64,000 nucleotides of DNA from Burkholderia sp. HI2500 (lineage in GTDB: Bacteria; Pseudomonadota; Gammaproteobacteria; Burkholderiales; Burkholderiaceae). The stretch lies in contig NZ_NKFL01000006.1 of assembly GCF_002223055.1 (NCBI RefSeq), positions 1,302,001 through 1,366,000 of the forward strand. Direction: 5' to 3'. Both the position numbers and the translations under genes were made by a program. This document shows, one piece after another, positions 41,000 through 49,944 of the stretch (positions within the stretch are counted from its first letter, which is position 1; each line of letters opens with the position of its first letter). The notes under the pieces were generated by a model. That model did no database searches, was not told the DNA's origin, and saw nothing but the letters and a program-made list of their open reading frames with translations.

Positions 41000-42226
41000 A
41001 ACGAACCATCATTTTCTGCACTCCGCGAACCGTTCGCGTGCGCGGCGGCAGGCGGCGCATGGCCGCCTTTCCGCGCTGCGTTTCCGCAGCCTTGGCGAAG
41101 ATCGAAACTGCACACGGCGAGAACCCCCGGAGATCGAGCCGGATATCATCCGGTCCCGTTGTCATCGAACTCGAACGGAACGCGCGGCTACGGGAGCCAC
41201 GACATTCCGGCTTTGAAGCAACCCGCCGCCAGGCGGGGCACGTCGGCAAACCAAAACCCGTCCGCATGGGCATGGCGTCGTACACGGCAAGCGCGCCGAT
41301 GCTGAACCGGCGGGCCGCCAAACCGCGCCCGGATTGACTGCCCCATTTCAACCGCACCTGAATTTACACCCCGTTTCGGGCCGGTTTTGTTAGCAAAAGA
41401 TAAACCTGAATCAAGCGGTTACGGGGCCGGCCGTTCCGCACCGCCCCCTTTTTGAACACTGAGATTTGATTATCTATGACCTTTCCCGTCAATCAGTGGC
41501 AAATACTACTTTTCCGCAAGATTGATACCGTCGATTACCCGCAACTTCCGTCGAAATCTCCTTAAAGTGGCGGCACCGTATCCGTCGCACCACATAATCG
41601 CGCCCGCCCCCGGATAGCCCGATCCCATTGCGCCGGCGCGAGAGCCATCCGGCCGTTACACGTCGTAATCACGCCGTAATCAACGGCATCGCGCCACGCT
41701 GGCGCTTTTCGCGCGAATCGCCGCCGGCGAGCTCGAACTTCAGGGGGCCGGCACGCGCGTCTCGCGGCGCAGCATGATGGCCATTCCCGCGCGACCGGAC
41801 AACCCCGTGGTTCGACCGGATGCAGGCCCGCGACAGGTCACGACGGTCGTGCATGCACGCGGGCGGCCGCGTGCCGACGATGCGGTACGCGAGCGGTCCG
41901 TCGTCGGCCGCGCGCAATCCTCGGTCCCGCGCCCCGCTGCCTCGTTCGCGTGCGATGCGGACCAGTCGCGCTTCATTGCAGCGAGCCACGATGAATCAAT
42001 TATGAAAAGCCAGCGGCACGGACGATGTGTGCTGTCGCACATTGCGACGCTCGCCCGTCGCGCACACCGCCCCGCAGCCCGCGCCGGACCGGCGAATCCG
42101 GAGCGTGAGTACGCTGTCGAACAGACCGCAGGACCGCGCATCCGGATGATGAAGATCGCCACGTCGCACGGAACGATCGCGTCCGTGCAGCGCGGCGTGC
42201 CGAAGGCATCACGCGAGGACAGCATC
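41000..42226. other. 1.2-kb non-coding region between the sigma54 activator and the ElaA-manC operon
   Basis: It is mostly non-coding. An AT-rich segment at about 41380-41570 is the most likely control region. Several short frames have no family resemblance. One partial -24/-12 match (TGGCGC with GC at the right spacing, about 41699-41714) has a poor -12 half and is not called. Confidence 0.5.
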
Positions 42227-42805
42227 ATGGAATGGCATTGTTGTGAATTCGAACATCTGAGCGCCGTCGATCTCTATGCAATCCTGCGCGCGCGCAACGC
42301 CGTGCTGGTGGTCGAGGACGCCCACACGCATCTCGACATCGACGGCAAGGACGCAGGCGCGCTGCACGTCTATGCGAGCGTGAGCGACGGCGACACGACG
42401 GAAGTCGCCGCCTACGCGCGCATCCTGCCCGGCGACGACATCGATCCGGACGTCGTGATCGACAAGGTGCTGACGAGCGAAAGCTGCCGCGATGACGAGA
42501 CGCTCGAGCGTTTGATCGGGCGCGCACTCACCGCCGCGCAGGCTGCATGGCCGGACACCGCGGTGCGCATGCACGTCCCCGCGCCGCGTCAGGCGTTCTA
42601 CAAACGGTTCGGATTCCGCAAAGCCTACGGCCCGTATCTCGAACAAGGGGCGCCGTTCGTCGGCCTGGTCCGGCCGGCCGACCGTACGGCCGGTGCGCTG
42701 CGTCACCTGCTGTCGCGCGCAGTTTCGTTCTCGCGCGACGACGATACGCGCGCCGACGGCCGCCCTCACGCCCGGCTGCCCGCCGATACCGGAGCGAACC
42801 GATGA
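42227..42805 (+). CDS. ElaA-like GNAT acyltransferase cotranscribed with manC
   Basis: A 192-residue GNAT-fold protein. The start at 42227 (MEWHCCEFEHLSAVDLYAIL) has GAGGA 9-13 nt upstream; the longer frame is non-coding. It resembles ElaA (LSAVDLYAILRARNAVLVVE, then HLDIDGKDAGALHVYA), but the usual FVVEQxCPY segment reads LVVEDAHTHL here, so the acceptor site has diverged. The acyl-CoA-binding region is ERLIGRALTAAQAAW, and MHVPAPRQAFYKRFGFRKAY follows. A variable 35-residue tail is rich in Arg and Asp. It overlaps manC by 4 nt, an unusual pairing suggesting a role linked to the polysaccharide pathway. The donor and acceptor are unknown. Confidence 0.8.
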   Translation: MEWHCCEFEHLSAVDLYAILRARNAVLVVEDAHTHLDIDGKDAGALHVYASVSDGDTTEVAAYARILPGDDIDPDVVIDKVLTSESCRDDETLERLIGRALTAAQAAWPDTAVRMHVPAPRQAFYKRFGFRKAYGPYLEQGAPFVGLVRPADRTAGALRHLLSRAVSFSRDDDTRADGRPHARLPADTGANR

Positions 42806-44376
42806 CCCGCGCCCTTCACCCGGTTCCCGAACCCGATCTGCCGAGCATCCTGCCGGTGATTCTCGCCGGCGGTTCCGGCACGCGGCTGTGGCCGTTGTCG
42901 CGCGAGCAGTATCCGAAGCAGCTGATCGAGCTGGTCTCGAACGAGTCGCCGCTGTCGGCGACGGCGCGCCGCCTGAACGGCATCGCGAACGCGTCGCTCG
43001 GCGACACGCTGCTACTCGTATGCGGCGAACAACATCGCTTCATGAGCGCCGAGCAGGTACACGGCCGCTCGGTGCCTGCCCGCATCCTGCTGGAGCCCGC
43101 GGCGCGCAACACGGCGCCCGCGCTGACGCTGGCCGCGCTCGACGCGAACGCGCTCGCGAACGATCCTGTCCTCGCCGTGATGCCGGCCGATCACGTGATC
43201 GCGGATGTCGCCGCGTTCCAGGACGCGGTCGCGCGCGCGGCGCGTTATGCGCAGGAAGGCGCGATCGTCACGCTCGGCGTGCTGCCGCGCCGCGCGGAGA
43301 CGGGCTACGGCTACATCCAGGTCGGCGAGCCGCGCTCGGGCCGCCACGGCAGCCACGGCGGCTACGCGATCGGACGCTTCGTCGAAAAACCCGATGCGAC
43401 GCTCGCCGAGCGTTACCTGCAATCGGGCGATTACTGGTGGAACAGCGGGATCTTCGTCACGCGCGCATCGGTCTGGCTGAAGGCGATCGGCGCGCTCGCA
43501 CCGGACATCCATGCTGCCTGCGACAGCGCGTGGCGCGCGGGCGTCGCCGACGATCCGTTCTTCCGGGTCGATGCGGCCGCCTTCGACGCGTGCCCATCGG
43601 ATTCGATCGACTATGCGGTGATGGAGCGCCTCGCGGAACACGCCGAACTCGGCATCGAAGGCATTGTGGTGCCGCTCGCGGCCGGCTGGTCGGACGTCGG
43701 CACGTGGGACGCGATCTGGGAAATCATGCCGAAGGACGATCACGGCAACGTCGCGCGCGGCCCGATCGTCTTCGAGGATACGCAGGACAGCCTCGTGCGT
43801 TCGGAAGGCCGCCTCGTCGCGTGCGTCGGGATGAAGGACGTCGTCGTGATCGAGACGGCCGATGCGGTGCTGGTCGCGAACAAGCACGACGTGCAGCGCG
43901 TGAAGAACATCGTCGCGCGCCTGAAGAGCGACCAGCGCCCGCAGGTGAGCGAGCACCGCAAGGTGCAGCGGCCGTGGGGCCATTACGATTCGATTGACCT
44001 CGGCGAGCGCTTCCAGGTGAAGCGGATCGTGGTCGAACCCGGCAAGCAGCTGTCGCTGCAGATGCACTATCACCGCGCCGAGCACTGGATCGTCGTGCGC
44101 GGCACCGCGAAGGTGACGCGCGGCGCCGAGACGTTCCTGCTGTGCGAGAACGAATCGACATACATCGCCGTCGGCGAAGTGCATCGACTCGAGAATCCCG
44201 GCCGGATTCCGCTCGAAATCATCGAGGTTCAATCGGGCAACTATCTCGGCGAGGACGATATCGTGCGGTTCGAGGATCAGTACGGGCGGGCAGTCGTCGG
44301 GACCGCGCAGCAGCCCCCGTCGCTCGCCTCGCGCGAACCGCACGAGGAAGCCGCGGAACGCGACGTCATCCGGTAA
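42802..44376 (+). CDS. manC: Mannose-1-phosphate guanylyltransferase/mannose-6-phosphate isomerase
   Basis: A 524-residue bifunctional type II enzyme (ManC/AlgA/XanB). It makes mannose-6-phosphate from fructose-6-phosphate and GDP-mannose from mannose-1-phosphate. The start at 42802 (MTRALHPVPEPDLPSILPVI) overlaps the GNAT stop by 4 nt. The guanylyltransferase domain begins LAGGSGTRLWPLSREQYPKQ at about residue 21 and includes FVEKPDATLAERYL with YWWNSGIFV. The C-terminal cupin isomerase domain has RPWGHYDSID, QMHYHRAEHWIVVRGTAKVT and the metal-site region ESTYIAVGEVHRLENPG. It should supply GDP-mannose to the three glycosyltransferases downstream. Confidence 0.95.
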   Translation: MTRALHPVPEPDLPSILPVILAGGSGTRLWPLSREQYPKQLIELVSNESPLSATARRLNGIANASLGDTLLLVCGEQHRFMSAEQVHGRSVPARILLEPAARNTAPALTLAALDANALANDPVLAVMPADHVIADVAAFQDAVARAARYAQEGAIVTLGVLPRRAETGYGYIQVGEPRSGRHGSHGGYAIGRFVEKPDATLAERYLQSGDYWWNSGIFVTRASVWLKAIGALAPDIHAACDSAWRAGVADDPFFRVDAAAFDACPSDSIDYAVMERLAEHAELGIEGIVVPLAAGWSDVGTWDAIWEIMPKDDHGNVARGPIVFEDTQDSLVRSEGRLVACVGMKDVVVIETADAVLVANKHDVQRVKNIVARLKSDQRPQVSEHRKVQRPWGHYDSIDLGERFQVKRIVVEPGKQLSLQMHYHRAEHWIVVRGTAKVTRGAETFLLCENESTYIAVGEVHRLENPGRIPLEIIEVQSGNYLGEDDIVRFEDQYGRAVVGTAQQPPSLASREPHEEAAERDVIR

Positions 44377-44455
44377 GGGCATGCGGGTTGCGACGGCGTG
44401 TGCGACGCCAACACCCGCCGCCGCGCGAACAACCGGCGGCCCACGCAACACCTGA

Positions 44456-45748
44456 TCAGTGGGGGCCGCCTTGCGGCCAGCGCGGCCGCCTGACGGACTC
44501 GCGCACGCGCGGCAACAACGACGTATCCGCGCCGATCGCATCGCCTGCCGCCGACAGCGGCTGAAGCGCGGCGCCGGCACACGGCGTGCCCTTCGCCTGC
44601 TGTCCCGATGCCCCCACCTGCCGGCCGGCCGCGCAAGCATGCGCAGGGTCGATCCGGACCGGCATTCCGCCGATCCCCGACAGTTGATTGTCCGCGAGAC
44701 GCACGCCCGACACGTTTCCCCACAGGCGAATGCCGTCGAATCGCGCATGCGACACGCGATTACCGATCACGGTCACGCGCGACACCGAACCCGACCACGT
44801 GCTGACCTCGATCGCCGCCTGCTGCGTGACCGGGCGAGCATCGGCCCGATCCGTCGCCGTCTGGATATCCGCGATCGAATTACCCTCGATGCGGATATCG
44901 GACGAGCCGGCAGTGCGATTGCTGTCTTCCTGAGCGACGAGAATGCCGGAGCTCACCTGCACGTTGCGCACGACGTTGTTCGAGATGGTGACCTCCGCAC
45001 CGCCGACCACCGTGATGCCCCGCCCCCACGGATTGCCCTCCAGCGAGTTGCCGGTAATCAGCACGTTGCGCGTCAGCACGCCTTCCGCCTGATAACTCAC
45101 CACGGCGATCATGTCGTCGCCGGTGCCGCGAACGACATTGCCCTGCACCAGCACGTTGCGCGTGCCGTGCGTCATGTGAATGCCATCCGCCAGCGTCGAC
45201 AGCACCTCGTTGCCGACGATCGCGACGTCCGCGCCGCCGAACACGAAGATCCCGCCGCCCGCGCCACCGTCGATGACGTTGTCGAGCACCTGCACACCGC
45301 GCCCCGTCACCTCGACCTTCGACGACTCCGGCGTCGTGAGGCGTGTCGTACCGGCTCCGGTGAGCCGGAAGCCGACGAGCGTCGTACCGTCGCCGCTCAT
45401 CTCGATCGTCTGGTCGCCGGGTGTGGTCGCGATCAGCGTCGCGCCGTAACCCGACAACACCACATGCCGCTGCCGCACGACCAGCGACCGGCCGACCACA
45501 TACCGGCCCGGCGCGAACACCAGCCGCTGGCCCGGCTGCAACGCGTCCAGCGCATGTTGCAGCATGTCGGCCTGATCGGCCGCGTCCGCAGCGGGACGAA
45601 CGACCGCATCCGGTACAGTCGCATTAAGCGCCCCAGGCACGGACGTGCCGGATGCCGCCGCGGCACTGCCCGGCCAAGCCAGCCCGCCTGCCGCGCACAT
45701 GGCGGCGAGCGCTGCGCGCGCGAGAAACGTGCCATGTGATCTACGCAT
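44456..45748 (-). CDS. Secreted right-handed parallel beta-helix protein
   Basis: A 430-residue exported protein with a signal peptide (MRRSHGTFLARAALAAMCAA, cleavage about AAA-SG, residue 34) and AGGGAG about 12 nt upstream of the start at 45748. It is a PbH1-repeat beta-helix: VQVLDNVIDGGAGGGIFVFG, VAIVGNEVLSTLADGIHMTH, VLVQGNVVRGTGDDMIAVVS and further coils to about residue 370. Such folds are used by polysaccharide lyases, epimerases (AlgG) and glycan-binding proteins. D/N-rich loops (GTGDDM) resemble catalytic turns, but no specific family could be fixed. It is convergent with manC and divergent from the first glycosyltransferase. A role in trimming or epimerising the EPS in the periplasm is an inference. 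Confidence 0.85.
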   Translation of the reverse strand: MRRSHGTFLARAALAAMCAAGGLAWPGSAAAASGTSVPGALNATVPDAVVRPAADAADQADMLQHALDALQPGQRLVFAPGRYVVGRSLVVRQRHVVLSGYGATLIATTPGDQTIEMSGDGTTLVGFRLTGAGTTRLTTPESSKVEVTGRGVQVLDNVIDGGAGGGIFVFGGADVAIVGNEVLSTLADGIHMTHGTRNVLVQGNVVRGTGDDMIAVVSYQAEGVLTRNVLITGNSLEGNPWGRGITVVGGAEVTISNNVVRNVQVSSGILVAQEDSNRTAGSSDIRIEGNSIADIQTATDRADARPVTQQAAIEVSTWSGSVSRVTVIGNRVSHARFDGIRLWGNVSGVRLADNQLSGIGGMPVRIDPAHACAAGRQVGASGQQAKGTPCAGAALQPLSAAGDAIGADTSLLPRVRESVRRPRWPQGGPH

Positions 45749-46117
45749 ATCGAGTCGACTCCCTGGAATGACTTCGAACGTGCCGGCACGCGCATCCGAA
45801 TCGCTGCATGCCGACCGAGTTGCCCACCGACGATACCGTCGACGCGACGGCATGCTACGGTCGATTGGATCATTCGAACCCGCCGCGTTTCAGTGCGTCA
45901 ACAGACCAATACACCCTGCCTGCGCGGTGTATCCGGCTTGCGGTTGACGCGTCATCGCGCTTTCGACGAAGCGAATCGCGCAACGGTAGGCTCGCGAACC
46001 GAATGCCGATCGACGACGCGTATCATGGCCGCCATGCGACGCGACCGTGCTCCGGGGCCCGAACCCTGCGCGCCGGGCACCCGGATCGTCCGCACTTCGC
46101 TCGTCCGGAATCCGTTC
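45749..46117. other. 369-nt divergent region between the beta-helix and glycosyltransferase genes
   Basis: It holds divergent promoters. Features seen are an inverted repeat ATACACC/GGTGTAT at 45909-45915 and 45926-45932, and a possible -24/-12 element at 46056-46069 reading towards the glycosyltransferase. No gene was found. Confidence 0.5.
46056..46069 (+). promoter_or_regulatory. Possible sigma54 promoter before the first glycosyltransferase
   Basis: GGCCCGAACCCTGC has GG and GC separated by exactly 10 nt and matches 8 of 10 fixed positions of the -24/-12 consensus. The expected start would be about 46080, 38 nt before the ATG at 46118. Chance matches of this quality are common in GC-rich DNA, so it is a weak candidate. 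Confidence 0.25.
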
Positions 46118-47167
46118 ATGACCACCCTGACCATCGCAATCTGCAACTACAACCACGGCGCGTACCTGCGCGATGCGATCGATTCGGCGCTCGCACAAAG
46201 CGCGCACGGCGTCCCCGTGCTGGTCGTCGACGACGGTTCCACCGACGATTCGCGCGACATCATTCGCTCGTACGGCGAGCGCGTGACGGCGGTGTTCCAG
46301 GAGAATCGCGGCCAGGTCGCCGCATACAACCGCGCGATCGAGCATGTCACGACGCGCTACGTGATCCTGCTCGACGCCGACGACCTGCTCTATGCCGACG
46401 CCGCGGCCCGCGTGCTGGCCGCATTCGCTTCCGGCGACTTCGTGAAGGTGCATTTCCGGCTCGACGTGATCGCACGGGACGGTGCGGTGACCGGGGCCAG
46501 CGTACCGCAGTCGGCCGTCGACACCGATTGCGGCCGCCTGTTGCGCGCGGGCTGGCTGTACCCGTCGCCGCCCGCATCGGGCAACGCGTATCGGGTCGAC
46601 GCGCTCAAGCGCATCTTTCCGGTGCCGGTCACCCCGGACAATCTGCACGGTGCGGATTTCTACGCGATCTACGGTATCGCGTTGCTCGGCGCCGTGCACA
46701 TGATCGATGCAACGCTCGGCGGCTATCGCGTCCACCAGCAGCCGGGGATGCGCCTGCCCGCCGACACGCCGGCGCTTGCGCTCACCAACTCCGAAGACGC
46801 CGCGACGGGCGCGCTGAAAGCCGAACGCCGGTGGGCGACGCTGCGCATGCTCGCCGCCACGCGGCTGCACGAAGCATTGCCGATCGCGCCGCTCGACTTC
46901 GCGATCGAGAAGGCCCGCTTCGCCAGCACGCTCTATCACGCCCCACTCGTGCGGCGCTGGCGCTGGTTCCTGTGCGAATCCGGACGCTACTGGCAAACCG
47001 TGCTGCGCAACCCGTTCTGGGGCGTTGCCAAGAAAGCGGCCGTAGCCGGGCTGTCGCTCGCATGCTTGCTGCCGTCGGCAACGCTCAGCAACCGCGCGAT
47101 TCGCTATATCTCCAATCCGCTCGCGCGCGTGCGCAAATCGTCGGGCCATCACGCCGACGCGCGATAG
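46118..47167 (+). CDS. Family 2-type glycosyltransferase
   Basis: A 349-residue GT-A glycosyltransferase. The start at 46118 (MTTLTIAICNYNHGAYLRDA) is chosen because the preceding 75 in-frame codons are non-coding. GT2 signatures are present: VPVLVVDDGSTDDSRDIIRS (nucleotide-binding Asp), QVAAYNRAIEHVTTRYVILL, and the metal-binding DADD at about residue 89-92. There is no membrane domain apart from a weakly hydrophobic C-terminal helix (AAVAGLSLACLLP). It probably adds a sugar to the lipid-linked EPS repeat unit in the cytoplasm. Donor and acceptor are not readable. It is the first of three glycosyltransferase genes on this strand. Confidence 0.9.
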   Translation: MTTLTIAICNYNHGAYLRDAIDSALAQSAHGVPVLVVDDGSTDDSRDIIRSYGERVTAVFQENRGQVAAYNRAIEHVTTRYVILLDADDLLYADAAARVLAAFASGDFVKVHFRLDVIARDGAVTGASVPQSAVDTDCGRLLRAGWLYPSPPASGNAYRVDALKRIFPVPVTPDNLHGADFYAIYGIALLGAVHMIDATLGGYRVHQQPGMRLPADTPALALTNSEDAATGALKAERRWATLRMLAATRLHEALPIAPLDFAIEKARFASTLYHAPLVRRWRWFLCESGRYWQTVLRNPFWGVAKKAAVAGLSLACLLPSATLSNRAIRYISNPLARVRKSSGHHADAR

Positions 47168-47605
47168 CGTCGCCGAATCGCGCATTCGGTAAGCCATCGC
47201 ACCCAGTGGGTCGCGCATGCGCTGCACAATGATCCGGACCAGTGGATTCACGCGCACTGACCGGACTTCGTCGTTGTCTCGGCTCCAGTCGTCGTAGTCG
47301 AACGCCGGTTTCGATGTTCGGAGGAATCGCGCCTGCACGTATGTCGCGGCATGGATTCCTCACGCTGCATCGTGTCCGGCGCCCTGCGGCAACGTCGACT
47401 CGGCATTTCATCGGCGGAAACCATCACGCTGCAACGTCGGCGCAAACCAGCGACTGTGACAGCAGGATCCAATGGCCGCGACTGCCATGCATTTATCAAT
47501 CAGGAATGCATAGTTTCACGAACCGGATATCGAGACCGCGAGATTCGCAGGCGACTCATCGTCACGACGTGCGATGAGTGTGCGAGCGAATCGCTGGACC
47601 CACAG
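47168..47605. other. 438-nt gap between the first two glycosyltransferases
   Basis: This is a low-coding, lower-GC stretch. One inverted repeat, ATGCATT/AATGCAT (47487-47493 and 47505-47511), sits about 95 nt before the next gene and may mark a second promoter. Nothing else is supported. Confidence 0.45.
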
Positions 47606-48754
47606 ATGACCCAACAAAAGATCGTTCATATCGCCGAAGCATTCGGTGGCGGCGTGCTTTCGATGCTGACCCATCTCGCCAACCATGCCGCAGCGTCCGG
47701 CGTCGACGTGACGGTTCTGCACTCGATCCGATCGGAAACCCCGACCGATTTTTCGACGCTGTTCCTGCCCCGCGTGAAGCTCGTGTACGTCGACATGGCG
47801 CGCGAGGTGAGCGTCAGACAGGATCTGCAGAGCGTGCGTGCGCTGGTCCTGAACCTGCGCGACTGCAGGCCGACCGCGATTCACCTGCACTCGTCGAAGG
47901 CCGGCGTACTGGGGCGAATCGCCGCCCGGATCGCCGCCCCGAACGCGAAGGTGCTCTACTCGCCGCACGGACTCTCGTTCCTGCGTCGCGACGTGTCGCG
48001 CATGAAGCAGTACGCCTATCTGAGCTTCGAACGCATCGCGGCGCACATCGGCGGCACCATCGTCGCGTGCTCGGGCAGCGAGCTCGCCGAGATCAGGGCA
48101 AAGGTCCGGGCTAAATCGACGGTCCTGGTGGAAAACGGTGTCGATGTAGCGGAGATCCCGCCGCGTCGAATGCGCGACGATCGCAAAGTCGTCATCGGGA
48201 TGAGCGGTCGGGCGTCGTACCAGAAGAATCATCAAGCCTTCGTGCGACTCGCCGACCTGCTGCACGACGCGGACGTCGAGTTTCTCTGGATCGGCGGCAA
48301 CGCGGCCGAGATTCCGGATTCCGCCCAGCACGGAGCCGTCGTCTGCAGCGGCTGGATACCCCGCGCACGTGCGCTCGCGCTGACGTCGGAACTGGACATC
48401 TACGTCCAGACTTCCCGCTGGGAAGGCATGCCGGTCGCGCTGATCGAAGCGCAAGTCGCCGGCATACCGGCCGTGGTGACGGACGTCGTGGGCAATCGCG
48501 ACGTGGTGATTCACGGCGTGACCGGCTACGTCGCGTCGAACGCCGCCGAGATGGCCGCGTATCTGACGACGCTGCGCGACGACCGGCAGCTTCGCGAGCA
48601 AATGGGCGCGGCAGCCCGAAAACGGGCGATTCAGCGGTTTTCGATGAACGCGATTTTCCGGCAGTGGAATGCGCTCTACGGACTCGATACCGAGGAGCTG
48701 CGGGTCGACACGCGCGACTTCAAGCCGGTCGCACCGGATCACGTCAAAGCCTGA
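47606..48754 (+). CDS. Family 4-type glycosyltransferase
   Basis: A 382-residue GT-B glycosyltransferase. The start at 47606 (MTQQKIVHIAEAFGGGVLSM) gives the expected N-terminal GGG acceptor-domain motif; the 85 codons upstream in frame are non-coding. Other features are HLHSSKAGVLGRIAARIAAP, VLYSPHGLSFLRRDVSRMKQ, IGMSGRASYQKNHQAFVRLA, and the C-terminal donor-binding EX7E region WEGMPVALIEAQVAGIPAVV (two Glu spaced as in GT4). It would add a hexose, plausibly mannose from GDP-mannose, to the repeat unit. The next glycosyltransferase starts 27 nt downstream, so the two are cotranscribed. Confidence 0.92.
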   Translation: MTQQKIVHIAEAFGGGVLSMLTHLANHAAASGVDVTVLHSIRSETPTDFSTLFLPRVKLVYVDMAREVSVRQDLQSVRALVLNLRDCRPTAIHLHSSKAGVLGRIAARIAAPNAKVLYSPHGLSFLRRDVSRMKQYAYLSFERIAAHIGGTIVACSGSELAEIRAKVRAKSTVLVENGVDVAEIPPRRMRDDRKVVIGMSGRASYQKNHQAFVRLADLLHDADVEFLWIGGNAAEIPDSAQHGAVVCSGWIPRARALALTSELDIYVQTSRWEGMPVALIEAQVAGIPAVVTDVVGNRDVVIHGVTGYVASNAAEMAAYLTTLRDDRQLREQMGAAARKRAIQRFSMNAIFRQWNALYGLDTEELRVDTRDFKPVAPDHVKA

Positions 48755-48781
48755 TTCCGATTTCGATATCTTCTTGTTGAC

Positions 48782-49861
48782 ATGATCACTTTCAATAAAC
48801 CGAAGCAACTCGTCTATAACGGCCGCTTCACCACGCAGAAGACGACCGGCGTGCAGCGCGTCGCGCGCGAGCTGATCGCCGCATTGATCAAGTTTCAGCC
48901 GCAGGATCCGGTGACCGTGCTGGTGCCTCCGCAGCCCGGCGTCGAGGTCAGCGGCGCCAGGACGGTCAAGGTCGGCTTTTACAAGGGCGTGGTCTGGGAG
49001 CAGTTGGTGCTCCCGTTATTCGCTCGCCGAGGCCGCATCGTCAATCTCAGCAATTCGGCATCCGTTTTCATCGGCAACCAGATCATCTACATGCACGATG
49101 CGGCAGTGTTCGACACGCCTGCGCACTTCTCACGCCCGTTTCGCGTGTGGTACCGGATCATGTTCTGGATCCTCGCGCGAACCTCCGTATGCGTGCTGAC
49201 CAACTCCTATTTCTCACGGGATCGCCTCGCGCATCACTGCGGCGTGTCCGCGGAGAAGATCAGCGTCGTGCCGCTCGGTGCGGATCATCTCGATGCGCTG
49301 GAAGCGGACACGAGCGTGCTCGACAAGCATGCGCTGACGCCCGGCCGCTTCGTGCTCGCGGTCAGCAGCATGAATCCGACCAAGAACTTCGGGCGGCTGA
49401 TCGCGGCTTTCCGGCAGATCGACGATCCTTCGGTCGATCTCGTCATCGTCGGCATGCAGAACACCACCGTATTCGGCAAGCAGGATCCTCTGTCGGCCGC
49501 CGAACCGAACATCAAGTACGTCGGCTACATCAGCGACGAGCAATTGAAGGCGCTGTATCAGAACGCGGCGTGCTTCCTGTATCCGTCGATCTACGAAGGG
49601 TTCGGCATACCGCCTCTCGAGGCGATGCGCTGCGGCTGTCCGGCGGTCGTCGGCAAATCGGCCGCGCTGCCGGAAGTCTGTGCCGATGCGGCCCTGTACT
49701 GCGATCCGTATTCCCAGGACGACATCGCACGGAAATTGCGGACCCTGCTCGATTCGGCCGAACTCAGGGCCGAGCTCAAGCGCAAGGGCAGCCTGCACGC
49801 GGAGAAATATCGCTGGCGCCGAAGCGCCGAGATGATGACGGAGATCTTCGACGGGCTGTAA
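48782..49861 (+). CDS. Family 4-type glycosyltransferase (mannosyltransferase-like)
   Basis: A 359-residue GT-B enzyme starting MITFNKPKQLVYNGRFTTQK. The N-terminal segment YNGRFTTQKTTGVQRVAREL is typical of the mannosyltransferases of EPS clusters. Later motifs are FVLAVSSMNPTKNFGRLIAA, YVGYISDEQLKALYQNAACF, and the EX7E site in YPSIYEGFGIPPLEAMRCGC. It follows the previous glycosyltransferase by 27 nt and is the last gene of this operon. A hairpin at 49897-49927 separates it from the convergent acyltransferase gene. Confidence 0.93.
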   Translation: MITFNKPKQLVYNGRFTTQKTTGVQRVARELIAALIKFQPQDPVTVLVPPQPGVEVSGARTVKVGFYKGVVWEQLVLPLFARRGRIVNLSNSASVFIGNQIIYMHDAAVFDTPAHFSRPFRVWYRIMFWILARTSVCVLTNSYFSRDRLAHHCGVSAEKISVVPLGADHLDALEADTSVLDKHALTPGRFVLAVSSMNPTKNFGRLIAAFRQIDDPSVDLVIVGMQNTTVFGKQDPLSAAEPNIKYVGYISDEQLKALYQNAACFLYPSIYEGFGIPPLEAMRCGCPAVVGKSAALPEVCADAALYCDPYSQDDIARKLRTLLDSAELRAELKRKGSLHAEKYRWRRSAEMMTEIFDGL

Positions 49862-49896
49862 GCGCGACTCCCGCCATCCCGCATTCCCGCATTCCC

Positions 49897-49927
49897 GCAC
49901 GCCGGCGCCGCAACGACGCCGGCGTGC
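49897..49927. terminator. 11-bp hairpin between convergent glycosyltransferase and acyltransferase genes
   Basis: GCACGCCGGCG at 49897-49907 pairs perfectly with CGCCGGCGTGC at 49917-49927 around a 9-nt loop, in the 83-nt gap between convergent genes. There is no T-run on either side, so a bidirectional terminator is likely but not certain. Confidence 0.5.
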
Positions 49928-49944
49928 GCCGCGCGCGGCGCCCG

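Noticed and set aside
41038..41357. Overlapping short frames on both strands upstream of the sigma54 activator
   Set aside because: No ribosome binding site, no domain and low-complexity Arg-rich translations.
41699..41714. TGGCGC...GC match to a sigma54 promoter upstream of the ElaA-manC operon
   Set aside because: The spacing is correct, but the -12 half is CGCGC instead of TTGC, and it lies about 500 nt from the start codon.
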